A stretch of 38,479 bases of DNA from an uncultured Lachnoclostridium sp. (GTDB lineage Bacteria; Bacillota; Clostridia; Lachnospirales; Lachnospiraceae), in contig CANBKJ010000022.1 in NCBI GenBank assembly GCA_947369165.1, positions 1 to 38,479 on the forward strand, in the 5' to 3' direction. Position 1 is the first letter of the stretch. The number at the start of each line of letters is the position of its first letter. The notes below the pieces were generated by a model. It saw only the letters and a list, made by a program, of their open reading frames with translations. It ran no database searches and had not been told where the DNA came from. The translations under genes were made by a program, and so were the position numbers. This document shows positions 15,733 through 24,058 of the stretch, one piece after another.

Positions 15733-17853
15733 TTGAGAAAGAATAAGAATATTAATAAACGATTGAAATATAGATTAAGACAAGATCTGTCTTTTTTAAA
15801 AAACCGGATCAAATTTAAATTGTGCCGGATCTTTTATGTCACCCAGGATAAAATGGTCTTTTTTGAATCCTATCATGGAAAACGCTGCGGAGACAGCGTA
15901 AAAGCTATATATGAAGAGATGGCAGAAGACGATGCCTTCCGGGACTACACCTTTGTGTGGGCATTTACAGATCCGAAAAAGCACAGTGAACTGGCAGAAA
16001 ATCCCCATACGATCCTGGTAAAAAAGGGAAGCCGGGATTATTTTCGCTATGCGGCTGCCTCCCGGTTCTGGGTAAATAATGTGAGTGTTCCCGACTTTCT
16101 CATTCCTGGGAAACATCAGGTCTATATCGAAACCTGGCATGGAACGCCGCTGAAACGGCTGGGCTGCGATATCGAGACGGACAGCGATCCGAGACAGTCC
16201 AGAGAGCGTATGCACAAACGTTACCGGAAAAAAGGAAAGAAAGTGACTCATTTCCTCTCTCCTTCCCCCTATTATAGCGAAAAGATCGCGTCGGCCTTTG
16301 GTCTGGAGCAGCCGAAGGATAATCAGTTCATCGAATGCGGCTATCCCAGAAACGATGCGCTCTTCCACTACAGTGAGAAAGAGATTGCGCAGATCCGGGA
16401 ACGGCTGGGTATCCGGGAGGAACAGAAGGTGATCCTCTATACCCCCACCTGGAGAGATACAGATTTTCAGGCTCAGTCCGGCTTCCGTTACAACGCTTCC
16501 GTGGACCTGGAAAAAGTGGTGGCGGGTCTGCCAGAGGATTGTGTGCTTCTTTTCCGCGCCCATCATCAGATCGGGCTCTCCGGTATCATTGAAAACACAT
16601 CCCAGATCATCGATGTTACTGACATAGACAATATCAATGATCTGTATATCATCAGTGACCTGATGATCACGGACTACTCTTCTACCATGTTTGATTTCAG
16701 CGTACTGAAACGCCCCATGGTATTTCATATGTATGACAGGGAAGAGTATGCCAATAATATCCGGGGCTTCTACTTTGACCTTTCGGAACTGCCAGGTCCC
16801 ATCACCGAAGATGAGACCGCGCTTGCCCAGGCAGTCACACGACAACTGGAACACTTTGATTACAGCAAGGATGCCAAATATCAGGCCTTTCATGATAAAT
16901 TCAATCAATGGGAGGATGGACAGGCGGCCAGGCGGGTCATCGACAACTGTATTGCCATTCCGGCCCACAAGCCCGGACTGTGGGAAAGCCTGATCCAGAC
17001 CTTCAAAAAGAATATGAACCGCATCCGCATTGTATACATGATCGTCCGCTATAACATTACCGGATGGTTTAATATGCACGGTTTTTTCCTGAACAACAAT
17101 GGAAGACGCCTCATGGACATGAAAGACTGCCACAAAGGAGAACGGTGTTTTCTGATCGGCAACGGTCCCAGCCTGTCGCCGGAGGATCTCCACCTGTTAA
17201 AAGACGAGTACACCTTCGGGACAAATATGGTATATAAAATATTTGACAAAACCGACTGGCGCCCCAGTTTCCACTGCGTATCCGACAGCATCTATGCGAC
17301 AAAACTGCGGGACGAGCTGTATAACAATGTAAAGTCACCCTTATTTACCATTGAGAAAACCTATCACAAAATGACCAAGAGGACGCTGGACACCACCTAT
17401 GTCCACACCATCGCCAGCGAGCGGTATAAGGTAAGAGGAAATATCTTTGCCTACTGTATGGTAAAGGCAACGGTTCTGTCTCTTGCCGCCGAGTTTGCCT
17501 TTCATATGGGATTCTCGGAAATCTATCTGCTGGGAGTGGACTGCACCAATCCCCATGCCGCCGGGGGGCATTTTACCGACAACTATACGACAAAAGAAAT
17601 TGCCCAGACTGACATTTCCCGTATCAAGACCCGTATGAACAAAGAAAATGTAACCACGGAACAGATCGGGGAACATATCATTGACCGATCCCTGTTCGTC
17701 TACCGGCTGCTGAAGAAATACGCCGACCGGCATGGGATCAAAATCTACAATGCTACCCGGGGCGGAAATCTCGAAGTCTTTCCAAGAGTCAAATTTGAAG
17801 ATGTTCTCGCAGCCGAAAAACCCGGTCCAGGTAACCATAAGAAAAAGAAATAG
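15733..17853 (+). CDS. Two-module polymerase: TagF-like alditol-phosphate transferase + DUF115/GT42-like domain (copy 1)
   Basis: The N-terminal module (about 30-410) is TagF-like: TWHGTPLKRLG at 134-144, GYPRND at 203-208, TPTWRD at 237-242, FRAHH at 274-278 and TDYSS at 313-317. After a linker, residues 465-690 form a second Rossmann-like module: RCFLIGNGPSL (471-481), EIYLLGVDCT (596-605), HFTDNY (613-618) and IYNATRGG (671-678). This matches DUF115/MptE-like proteins and resembles CMP-sialic-acid transferases of family GT42 (GNGPSL near the N-terminus, then EIYLxGxD). With kdsB next door, I infer that the second module uses CMP-KDO or a similar CMP-sugar, making the protein a polymerase of alternating alditol-phosphate and ulosonic acid. 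The start is a TTG with a weak ribosome site (AAGAAAGA), so the exact N-terminus is uncertain. Confidence 0.82.
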   Translation: MRKNKNINKRLKYRLRQDLSFLKNRIKFKLCRIFYVTQDKMVFFESYHGKRCGDSVKAIYEEMAEDDAFRDYTFVWAFTDPKKHSELAENPHTILVKKGSRDYFRYAAASRFWVNNVSVPDFLIPGKHQVYIETWHGTPLKRLGCDIETDSDPRQSRERMHKRYRKKGKKVTHFLSPSPYYSEKIASAFGLEQPKDNQFIECGYPRNDALFHYSEKEIAQIRERLGIREEQKVILYTPTWRDTDFQAQSGFRYNASVDLEKVVAGLPEDCVLLFRAHHQIGLSGIIENTSQIIDVTDIDNINDLYIISDLMITDYSSTMFDFSVLKRPMVFHMYDREEYANNIRGFYFDLSELPGPITEDETALAQAVTRQLEHFDYSKDAKYQAFHDKFNQWEDGQAARRVIDNCIAIPAHKPGLWESLIQTFKKNMNRIRIVYMIVRYNITGWFNMHGFFLNNNGRRLMDMKDCHKGERCFLIGNGPSLSPEDLHLLKDEYTFGTNMVYKIFDKTDWRPSFHCVSDSIYATKLRDELYNNVKSPLFTIEKTYHKMTKRTLDTTYVHTIASERYKVRGNIFAYCMVKATVLSLAAEFAFHMGFSEIYLLGVDCTNPHAAGGHFTDNYTTKEIAQTDISRIKTRMNKENVTTEQIGEHIIDRSLFVYRLLKKYADRHGIKIYNATRGGNLEVFPRVKFEDVLAAEKPGPGNHKKKK

Positions 17854-17868
17854 AAAGAAGGAATATTC

Positions 17869-18609
17869 ATGAAAATTATCGGAGTAATCCCTGCACGTTA
17901 TAAATCCAGCCGTTTTCCCGGCAAGCCACTGGTAGATATCTGTGGCAAACCAATGATCTGGTGGGTGTACCAGCAGGCAAAAAAAGTCCCAGAATTCGAT
18001 GAAGTTTATGTAGCTACCGACGATGAGCGTATCAAAGCAGCCTGTGACGAGCATACTATGAAAGTGATTATGACCTCAGACAAGCACGAAACCGGATCCG
18101 ACCGGGTGGCTGAGGTGGCATCCAAAGTAGAGGGCGACCTGTTCATCAACATTCAGGGGGACGAACCCGTCATCAACCCTGAAATGATCCAGGAGGTCAT
18201 CTCTATCTTTTTCGAGGACGATTCCGTTTATTTTGGAAGCCTGAAAAAAGAGATCACCGATCCGGAAGAGATCAAAGCGGCCAGCACCGTAAAGGTCGTC
18301 ACAGATCAGCGGGGAGATGCCATGTACTTCTCCCGCTCTGTCATCCCTTCCAACGTAAAAGACGGACATCTGGCAAGAGTGTTCCGCCATGTGGGAATTT
18401 ACGCCTATAAGCGGGATTTTCTCAAAGAATTTTCAGAAATGACCCAGACCGAGCTGGAACTGGGAGAGGGAATTGAACCACTGCGCGCCATGGAACGAGG
18501 CTATAGAATGCGCCTCAAAGAGACAAAACACTCCTCCATCGGCGTAGATCTTCCTGAGCACATTGAAAAAGTGGAGCGGGTGATTCAGGGAATCGATACA
18601 TTAGACTAG
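17869..18609 (+). CDS. kdsB: 3-deoxy-manno-octulosonate cytidylyltransferase (CMP-KDO synthetase)
   Basis: This 246-residue protein is a full-length KdsB: IPARYKSSRFPGKPL at 7-21 (nucleotide loop), ATDDERI, NIQGDEPVINPEM and a normal C-terminus. It activates KDO (or a close 3-deoxy-octulosonate) with CTP to give CMP-KDO in the cytoplasm. KDO is best known from Gram-negative lipopolysaccharide, so a kdsB in a Gram-positive surface-polymer locus points to an ulosonic acid in a capsule or teichoic-type polymer. AGAAGGA lies before the ATG, 15 bp after the polymerase gene, and it is followed by the aldolase and the KdsC-like phosphatase. CMP-KDO versus another CMP-ulosonate cannot be decided from sequence. 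Confidence 0.93.
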   Translation: MKIIGVIPARYKSSRFPGKPLVDICGKPMIWWVYQQAKKVPEFDEVYVATDDERIKAACDEHTMKVIMTSDKHETGSDRVAEVASKVEGDLFINIQGDEPVINPEMIQEVISIFFEDDSVYFGSLKKEITDPEEIKAASTVKVVTDQRGDAMYFSRSVIPSNVKDGHLARVFRHVGIYAYKRDFLKEFSEMTQTELELGEGIEPLRAMERGYRMRLKETKHSSIGVDLPEHIEKVERVIQGIDTLD

Positions 18610-18694
18610 CCAGGCCCTGTGCAGCAGGATGTATGACGACAGGGAATATGGCCGCCTGCACTCCGGAACCCCCGGAGAGAAAGGATTAAAAGAT

Positions 18695-20305
18695 ATGAAA
18701 CGAGTACAACTATTGGACTGTACACTGCGGGATGGGGGATATCTCGTAGATGCCCAGTTTGGAAATACAGTGATCAAAGGAATGATCAAGGGACTTGCAG
18801 AAAGCGGCATTGATGTGGTGGAATGCGGTTTTTTAAAGGATGAGCCTCACGAAAAGGGAAGTACGATATTTAACAATGCGGCGCAGCTGCGGCCATTTCT
18901 ACCGGAAGACCGCCGCCAGGCCTCTTATGTCTGTCTGGCAGACTACAGCCGTTATACCATTTCCAATCTGGAACCCTTTGACGGCACTTCTATCGATGGC
19001 GTCCGCGCCTGTTTCTTTAAGAATGAACGCTATGATGTAATTGATTTTTGCCGGGAGATCACAGAAAAGGGCTATAAGCTCTATGTACAGCCCGTAGATA
19101 TCCTAGGGTACTCCGACGCCGAGCTTTTGGAACTGATCGAGAAGATCAACCCACTGGAGCCCTATGCCTTCAGTATCGTAGACACTTTTGGATCCATGTA
19201 CAAGGAAGATCTCCGGCGGGTATTTTACCTGATCGACCGGAATCTGAATGCCTCTTCCCGCATCGGCTTCCACTCCCACAATAATCTTCAGATGTCCTTC
19301 TCCTTATCCCAGGAGTTTGTGGATATGACCCAGGGACTGAGAAAGGTGGTCATTGATGCCACTATGGCAGGCATGGGCCGGGGCGCCGGCAACACCAATA
19401 CTGAACTGGTCATGCAGTATATGAACCGCAAATACAATGCCGGCTATGATATCGATGTCGTTCTCGATCTCATCGACAACTACGTGGACGGAATCCGCAG
19501 CACCTGCAGCTGGGGATACTCCACCCCGTATTTCCTCGCTGGATCTTACAGTGCCCATGTCAACAACATCGCTTATCTGACAGCAAAAGCCGGGATATCC
19601 AGCCGGGATATCAATTATATCCTGAACCGCATCGGCAGTGACGCCAGAAAGCGTTATGACTATGATCTTCTGGAAAAAACCTACATGGAATATAACGGGA
19701 CGATCCGGGATGACGAAAAAGATGTGGCACTGTTAAAAGAAAATCTTCAGGGCAGGGATATCCTGATGCTGCTTCCGGGACACAGCATTGTCACTCACAA
19801 AGAAGAGATCCTGAAATACTGCCGGGAAAAGAAACCTGTGGTGGTCAGTGTCAATCTGCTCTCCCACGATTATCCTATCAACTATGTGTATTTCAGCAAT
19901 AAAAAAAGGTATAATTACTGGAAAAACGCGAGCCGCTTCAAAGAATACAAAAAAATCGTCACCTCCAATGTGACGAACATCGAAGATAAAAATCAGCATA
20001 TAATCGATTTTACAAGGCTGGTAAAATGCGGTTGGGATCAGCTGGACAATTCCGGTATCCTACTCCTTCGTCTTCTGGACGAACTGGATCCCGCTTCCAT
20101 CGCCATGGCGGGCTTCGACGGCTACAGCCATGATTCCAGCAGCAACAACTACATGCACAAGGAAATGGAAAAGACACGAAATATCAAAAATGCCGATGAG
20201 GCGAACCGCGATGTCCAGAGTATGCTGGAAGACTATCTGAACACAAGACAGTCCGCCTGCCCCATCCAGTTCCTGACACCATCCCGGTTTGAGATCAACC
20301 AATAA
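18695..20305 (+). CDS. DRE-TIM (DmpG-like) aldolase with a C-terminal Rossmann-like domain
   Basis: Residues 1-300 form a DRE-TIM metallolyase barrel close to 4-hydroxy-2-oxovalerate aldolase: LLDCTLRDGGY at 6-16 (metal Asp8, Arg12), VVECGF (Glu43), and metal-binding His193 and His195 in GFHSHNNLQMS, matching the HxHNL of DmpG. Such enzymes use a pyruvate enolate. Residues 350-480 form an extra domain (RDILMLLPGHSIV, ASIAMAGFDGYSHD) resembling the GNGPS-type module of the two polymerases. Between kdsB and a kdsC-like gene, with no kdsA in the window, I infer condensation of pyruvate with a sugar aldehyde to form the ulosonic acid. The start at 18695 is preferred over an in-frame ATG at 18629 because GAAAGGA precedes it and the barrel begins there. 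Confidence 0.82.
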   Translation: MKRVQLLDCTLRDGGYLVDAQFGNTVIKGMIKGLAESGIDVVECGFLKDEPHEKGSTIFNNAAQLRPFLPEDRRQASYVCLADYSRYTISNLEPFDGTSIDGVRACFFKNERYDVIDFCREITEKGYKLYVQPVDILGYSDAELLELIEKINPLEPYAFSIVDTFGSMYKEDLRRVFYLIDRNLNASSRIGFHSHNNLQMSFSLSQEFVDMTQGLRKVVIDATMAGMGRGAGNTNTELVMQYMNRKYNAGYDIDVVLDLIDNYVDGIRSTCSWGYSTPYFLAGSYSAHVNNIAYLTAKAGISSRDINYILNRIGSDARKRYDYDLLEKTYMEYNGTIRDDEKDVALLKENLQGRDILMLLPGHSIVTHKEEILKYCREKKPVVVSVNLLSHDYPINYVYFSNKKRYNYWKNASRFKEYKKIVTSNVTNIEDKNQHIIDFTRLVKCGWDQLDNSGILLLRLLDELDPASIAMAGFDGYSHDSSSNNYMHKEMEKTRNIKNADEANRDVQSMLEDYLNTRQSACPIQFLTPSRFEINQ

Positions 20306-20337
20306 CTCCATGACACTAAGATAAAATGGAGGCAGAA

Positions 20338-20853
20338 ATGAGGTTAAGTATGAAAAACCTGAAAGAAATCAAATTATTTGCCATGGACGTAGACGGTACT
20401 CTCACCGATGGCAAGATCTATATGGGAAACGACGGAGAGCTGTTCAAAGCGTTTAATGTCAAAGACGGTCTCGGTATTAAGCTTCTGAAAGATTCCGGCA
20501 TCGTTCCTGCCATTATAACTGGAAGAAATTCCCAGATCGTCTCCAACCGCTGTCTTGAGCTGGGCCTGACCGAATTCCATCAGGGTGTGAAAAATAAAGC
20601 GGCAAAGCTCAAAGAACTCATGGATCAATATGGTCTCACTGCAGAGCAGACCGCCTACATCGGGGATGATATGAACGATCTCAGCGCCATAAAGACCGCC
20701 GGGATCACCTTTGCCCCGTCAGACTGTGCCGAGAGCCTGAAACCCTACATCGACATCCTCCTAACCAGACCCGCTGGACAGGCACCGGTGCGGGAAGCCA
20801 TTGATATGATCCTAAAAGACAGATATGATTTCAGTGACTTTCTGGACCTGTAA
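20338..20853 (+). CDS. kdsC: KdsC-like HAD phosphatase
   Basis: This 171-residue HAD-superfamily C0-type protein has the KdsC hallmarks: DVDGTLTDG at 17-25 (nucleophile Asp17, acid Asp19), TGRNS, the Lys in GVKNKAAKL, and the IGDDMNDL metal-binding motif. KdsC removes phosphate from KDO-8-phosphate; sister enzymes act on KDN-9-P or Neu5Ac-9-P, so the octulosonate is the likeliest but not the only substrate. If it works on an 8-phosphate, the upstream aldolase should use a phosphorylated aldehyde. The start at 20338 has GGAGG five bases upstream; an in-frame ATG at 20326 overlaps that site and is rejected. It is the last gene of the operon, followed 37 bp later by a strong terminator. Confidence 0.9.
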   Translation: MRLSMKNLKEIKLFAMDVDGTLTDGKIYMGNDGELFKAFNVKDGLGIKLLKDSGIVPAIITGRNSQIVSNRCLELGLTEFHQGVKNKAAKLKELMDQYGLTAEQTAYIGDDMNDLSAIKTAGITFAPSDCAESLKPYIDILLTRPAGQAPVREAIDMILKDRYDFSDFLDL

Positions 20854-20890
20854 AGAACACAACTCGGCGATACGAAACTGAATTGAAAAT

Positions 20891-20939
20891 AGAGGCTGCC
20901 CTCACTATCATAAAATAAATCATAGTGAGGGCAGCCTCT
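20891..20939. terminator. Strong bidirectional terminator between convergent operons
   Basis: An 18-bp perfect stem (AGAGGCTGCCCTCACTAT at 20891-20908 and its complement at 20922-20939) with a 13-base loop is followed by TTTCTT on the plus strand and by ATTTTC on the minus strand. It sits between the ends of the kdsC-like gene (20853) and of polymerase copy 2 (20958), so it can stop both operons. Confidence 0.9.
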
Positions 20940-20957
20940 TTCTTGTCTAATGAATGA

Positions 20958-23012
20958 TCAGATAAAATCATCCAGATCCACCCGGTCAAACACCTCCAAT
21001 GCCCCGCCTCTGGTGGCATTATAGATCGTCACACCGCGTTTGATGGCATGCTCTTTCAAAAGCGTATAGGCATTCAGTGAACCATCCAGAAAATATTTTT
21101 CATAATCATCACTCTGGATTCCCAGCCGACGCATCCGGTCAACAATCTTTTTCGCATCTCTTGCCTTCAACTTTTCATCCGTATATCCTTTGATAAAGTG
21201 AGTATTGCCGCTGAAGGTAGAGGTACAGTCACAGCCGATCAGATAGATCTCGGAAAATCCCATGTACACCGCCATCTCGATCATCAGTGACATGACCGTA
21301 GAGCCCGACGGAATATAATATGCCAGTGGAGAACGCTTCACCTTATATTTATCTTTGGCAATATTATAAAGAATCACCGGATTTTTAGGCTTTTCACGAA
21401 AAATATTGTAGGTGGTGATATTCGTAAACAATGGAATCTCCCCGATGGCCTCATTGATCTCCACACTCTGAAATTTCGCACAGATGCGGTCGATCAGAAA
21501 ATAATAATCCGGACGCCAGCTGGTCTCGCCAAATACCTTGGTCACCAGATTGCAGCCAAAGGTGATCTCTCCTTTCTTGTTCAGTCCCTCCAGGTCGGAG
21601 AGCTGCAGGCTGGGACCATTTCCCACGAGGAAACACCTCTGTCCCTTATGTTTATTTTTATAAGAATACAGGAGCTTGCTGTTGTCCGTGCGGCAGAGGC
21701 CCATACAGCGAAGCATACCGGTAAAGGCGATGTATCCGTCACGAAAGGCCTTGCGGATAACATTTTTCGTATGGATCACCCATTTATAAAACCGAAAGGC
21801 AGGGCCCATTTTGGTTTTGATCGTCGCTTCGATGACCCTTTTGGCACCGTGGGCATCGTCGAGATAATTGAATTTTTCCGTAAAAGCGCGGTATTTTTCA
21901 TCATAAACGAAGTTCTCAAACTGATCTTTGACTGCCTTCACCAGTTCGGACTGGGTCTTGACGATGGGACCCGGAAGCTCATTGATATCAAAATAAAAAT
22001 CCCGGATTTCCCCCTGATACTCATCCAGATCATACATATAAAATACCATCGGGCGCCTGAGATCGCCGTAATCAAACATGGTAGAAGAATAATCCGTGAT
22101 CATCAGGTCACTGATGATATACAAATCATTGACATCATCCACCTCCGTCACATCAATCACGCCCGGTACATCTGAAGCCACATTCTTAAAACCGATCTGA
22201 TGATGGGCCCGGAATAAAAGGACATATTCCTCCCCCAGTTCCTCCATAAGAGTCTGAAAATCCAGCTCTGTATTGTACTGGAACCCCTCTCCCTTTTTAA
22301 ACTGGTTGTCCCGCCAGGTCGGTGTATACAACACCACTTTTCTTCCCTCTGGCACTCCGATCTCCTCTTTGATGCGTGCCACATCCTCTTCGGTAAATTT
22401 AAACAGAGCATCATTTCTCGGATAACCGGTCTCTAAAATAATATTTTCTTTATGTGACTTGTCCAACCGGAAGGATGAGATCATTTTCTCGGTATAAAAT
22501 CGGGAGGGAGAGATCAAATAATCCATCTTTCTTCCCTTGATGTAATATTTTTTGTGCATCTCTGCCAGAGACTGTCTCGGATCCACCTCATACCGGATAT
22601 CATTTCCCAGCTTTTTCAGAGGAGTTCCGTGCCAGGTCTCCACATATACCTGATGAGGTCTCGGAATGAGGTAGTTGGGAAGAGCCACATTGTTGAACCA
22701 GTACTTTGCCTTGGCATATAAAATAAAAGCAGAACGGGAGTCCTTCAGTACAACCCGTGTATGCCGTCTCACTTTTAGATCAGTATGAGCTTCCACGTCA
22801 TTTACAATCCAAACAAAGCGGAAATCACGGTAACGCTCATCCTCCATCAGTTCTTCATAGATCGCCCGGAGATTGCCGCCACACCGCTTACCGCTGAATG
22901 CCTCAAACACGATGAGATGTTCATTCAGGATCGGATGTGTCAGACAGTAAAACCAGAATTTCAGCCTTTTTTTTAAAAACCGTTTTGTCTTATTAGATAG
23001 AAAACCACTCAT
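20958..23012 (-). CDS. Two-module polymerase: TagF-like + DUF115/GT42-like domain (copy 2)
   Basis: This 684-residue protein has the same two modules as copy 1 at 15.7-17.9 kb. The TagF-like half shows TWHGTPLKKLG (about 126-136), ETGYPRND, TPTWRD, FRAHH and TDYSSTMFDYG. The C-terminal half shows RCFLVGNGPSL, EIYLIGCDCT, THFIKGY and IYNATRGGALEVF. The copies are clearly paralogous but well diverged, so duplication is not recent. It is the last gene of the tarI-tarJ-polymerase run, which suggests that CDP-ribitol is the alditol donor. The ATG at 23012 is chosen because GGGAGG is seven bases upstream; an adjacent GTG overlaps the tarJ stop. The two copies may act on different acceptors (primer versus chain) or make different linkages. 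Confidence 0.83.
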   Translation of the reverse strand: MSGFLSNKTKRFLKKRLKFWFYCLTHPILNEHLIVFEAFSGKRCGGNLRAIYEELMEDERYRDFRFVWIVNDVEAHTDLKVRRHTRVVLKDSRSAFILYAKAKYWFNNVALPNYLIPRPHQVYVETWHGTPLKKLGNDIRYEVDPRQSLAEMHKKYYIKGRKMDYLISPSRFYTEKMISSFRLDKSHKENIILETGYPRNDALFKFTEEDVARIKEEIGVPEGRKVVLYTPTWRDNQFKKGEGFQYNTELDFQTLMEELGEEYVLLFRAHHQIGFKNVASDVPGVIDVTEVDDVNDLYIISDLMITDYSSTMFDYGDLRRPMVFYMYDLDEYQGEIRDFYFDINELPGPIVKTQSELVKAVKDQFENFVYDEKYRAFTEKFNYLDDAHGAKRVIEATIKTKMGPAFRFYKWVIHTKNVIRKAFRDGYIAFTGMLRCMGLCRTDNSKLLYSYKNKHKGQRCFLVGNGPSLQLSDLEGLNKKGEITFGCNLVTKVFGETSWRPDYYFLIDRICAKFQSVEINEAIGEIPLFTNITTYNIFREKPKNPVILYNIAKDKYKVKRSPLAYYIPSGSTVMSLMIEMAVYMGFSEIYLIGCDCTSTFSGNTHFIKGYTDEKLKARDAKKIVDRMRRLGIQSDDYEKYFLDGSLNAYTLLKEHAIKRGVTIYNATRGGALEVFDRVDLDDFI

Positions 23013-23014
23013 CA

Positions 23015-24058
23015 CTAAGCCTCCCAGATCATAATCGTTTTTCCAAATTCTTTATAAATGTCAGCTTCAAATGCCTTCTTCATATCCTCGATGGTCCGCA
23101 CTCTCATCCGGACTCCGATCAGATTCTGCAGATAGGCAGGAATCTCCGGATTGGACTGATAAAGTTCAATGGTTCTGATAAAATCCGCCCTTCCACTGCG
23201 GCTGCTGCCAAACATCCGAAGCCCTTTTTCCAGCATCATCCGCGTATTGATCGCCGCCTCATTCTCGGAAACTCCAAGGATCGAGATCGTCCCCTCTGGC
23301 AGAATATTGTCGATGATCTGATTGATGGCTTTCGGAGAGCCCTCTCCTCCCACGCACTCAAAGGCATGGTCAAATTCCAGTCCCGCCGGAATGTGTGTCA
23401 CGAGAAAGGTATCGTCGGCAAAGGTAAAATCCGACAGCTTGTCCCGGTTCAGCCCGAAGACATATAATTTTGTCTCCGGAAACATCGCCTTAAAAAGCAG
23501 CGAAGTGATATAACCAAGGTTTCCATCCCCCCAGATCCCTACTGCATCCCGCTTCTTATGGGCGATCTCATCAAAACGGCTCAGGGCATGGACACTCACC
23601 GTCACAATCTCAGTAAAGGCCGCCACACAGGGATCGATGCCCTTCGGAAGCCGGATCAGCCGGTCCCGTCGGATATCCACCGCATCCTGCATAAAACCAT
23701 CAAAACCGCTGGCGCGGAACCGGGAATCCAGTCGGTAATTTTCTGCCACCACATCCCCGTCAGCCACGTCCTCTGCAGTCTGCTTTGGGGTATTGGGGAT
23801 CATGACCACCCGCTCCCCCGCCACAAATTCGCCTTCCGGATCATACACCACTTCACCAATACCCTCATGGATCAGCGCCATAGGCAGCTTCTGTCGCAGA
23901 ATATCGTTGGCCCGCTTCCCCTGATAATACCTCTGGTCTGCATTGCAGATCGACAGATGGGTAGGGCGCACGATCACAGCCCCGCTGCACAGGTCTATAT
24001 CTGTAAATTCCACCTCGAATCGTCTCGGCGCCACAAGGCGGTACACTGCATTTAACAT
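23015..24058 (-). CDS. tarJ: Ribulose-5-phosphate reductase (NADPH alcohol dehydrogenase)
   Basis: The 347-residue protein reads as TarJ along its whole length: YRLVAPRRFEVEF at the N-terminus, LSICNADQRYY (Cys38, zinc site), LPMALIHEGIGEV (His64, Glu65), the cofactor motif GIWGDGNLGYITSLL and FECVGGEGSPKAINQ. It reduces D-ribulose-5-phosphate to D-ribitol-5-phosphate with NADPH. TarJ works with TarI to make CDP-ribitol, the donor for ribitol-phosphate teichoic acids. Its start overlaps the end of tarI by seven bases, and its stop overlaps or abuts the start of polymerase copy 2, indicating tight translational coupling of the three. Confidence 0.95.
   Translation of the reverse strand: MLNAVYRLVAPRRFEVEFTDIDLCSGAVIVRPTHLSICNADQRYYQGKRANDILRQKLPMALIHEGIGEVVYDPEGEFVAGERVVMIPNTPKQTAEDVADGDVVAENYRLDSRFRASGFDGFMQDAVDIRRDRLIRLPKGIDPCVAAFTEIVTVSVHALSRFDEIAHKKRDAVGIWGDGNLGYITSLLFKAMFPETKLYVFGLNRDKLSDFTFADDTFLVTHIPAGLEFDHAFECVGGEGSPKAINQIIDNILPEGTISILGVSENEAAINTRMMLEKGLRMFGSSRSGRADFIRTIELYQSNPEIPAYLQNLIGVRMRVRTIEDMKKAFEADIYKEFGKTIMIWEA

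Noticed and set aside
15720..15746. An 8-codon ATG frame in the leader of polymerase copy 1
   Set aside because: It has no ribosome binding site and overlaps the likely TTG start; probably chance, although it leaves the true start open to question.
15796..17193. A 465-codon open frame on the minus strand
   Set aside because: It lies entirely antisense to polymerase copy 1, whose motifs are clear. Its translation has no recognisable domain and is explained by codon usage of the real gene.
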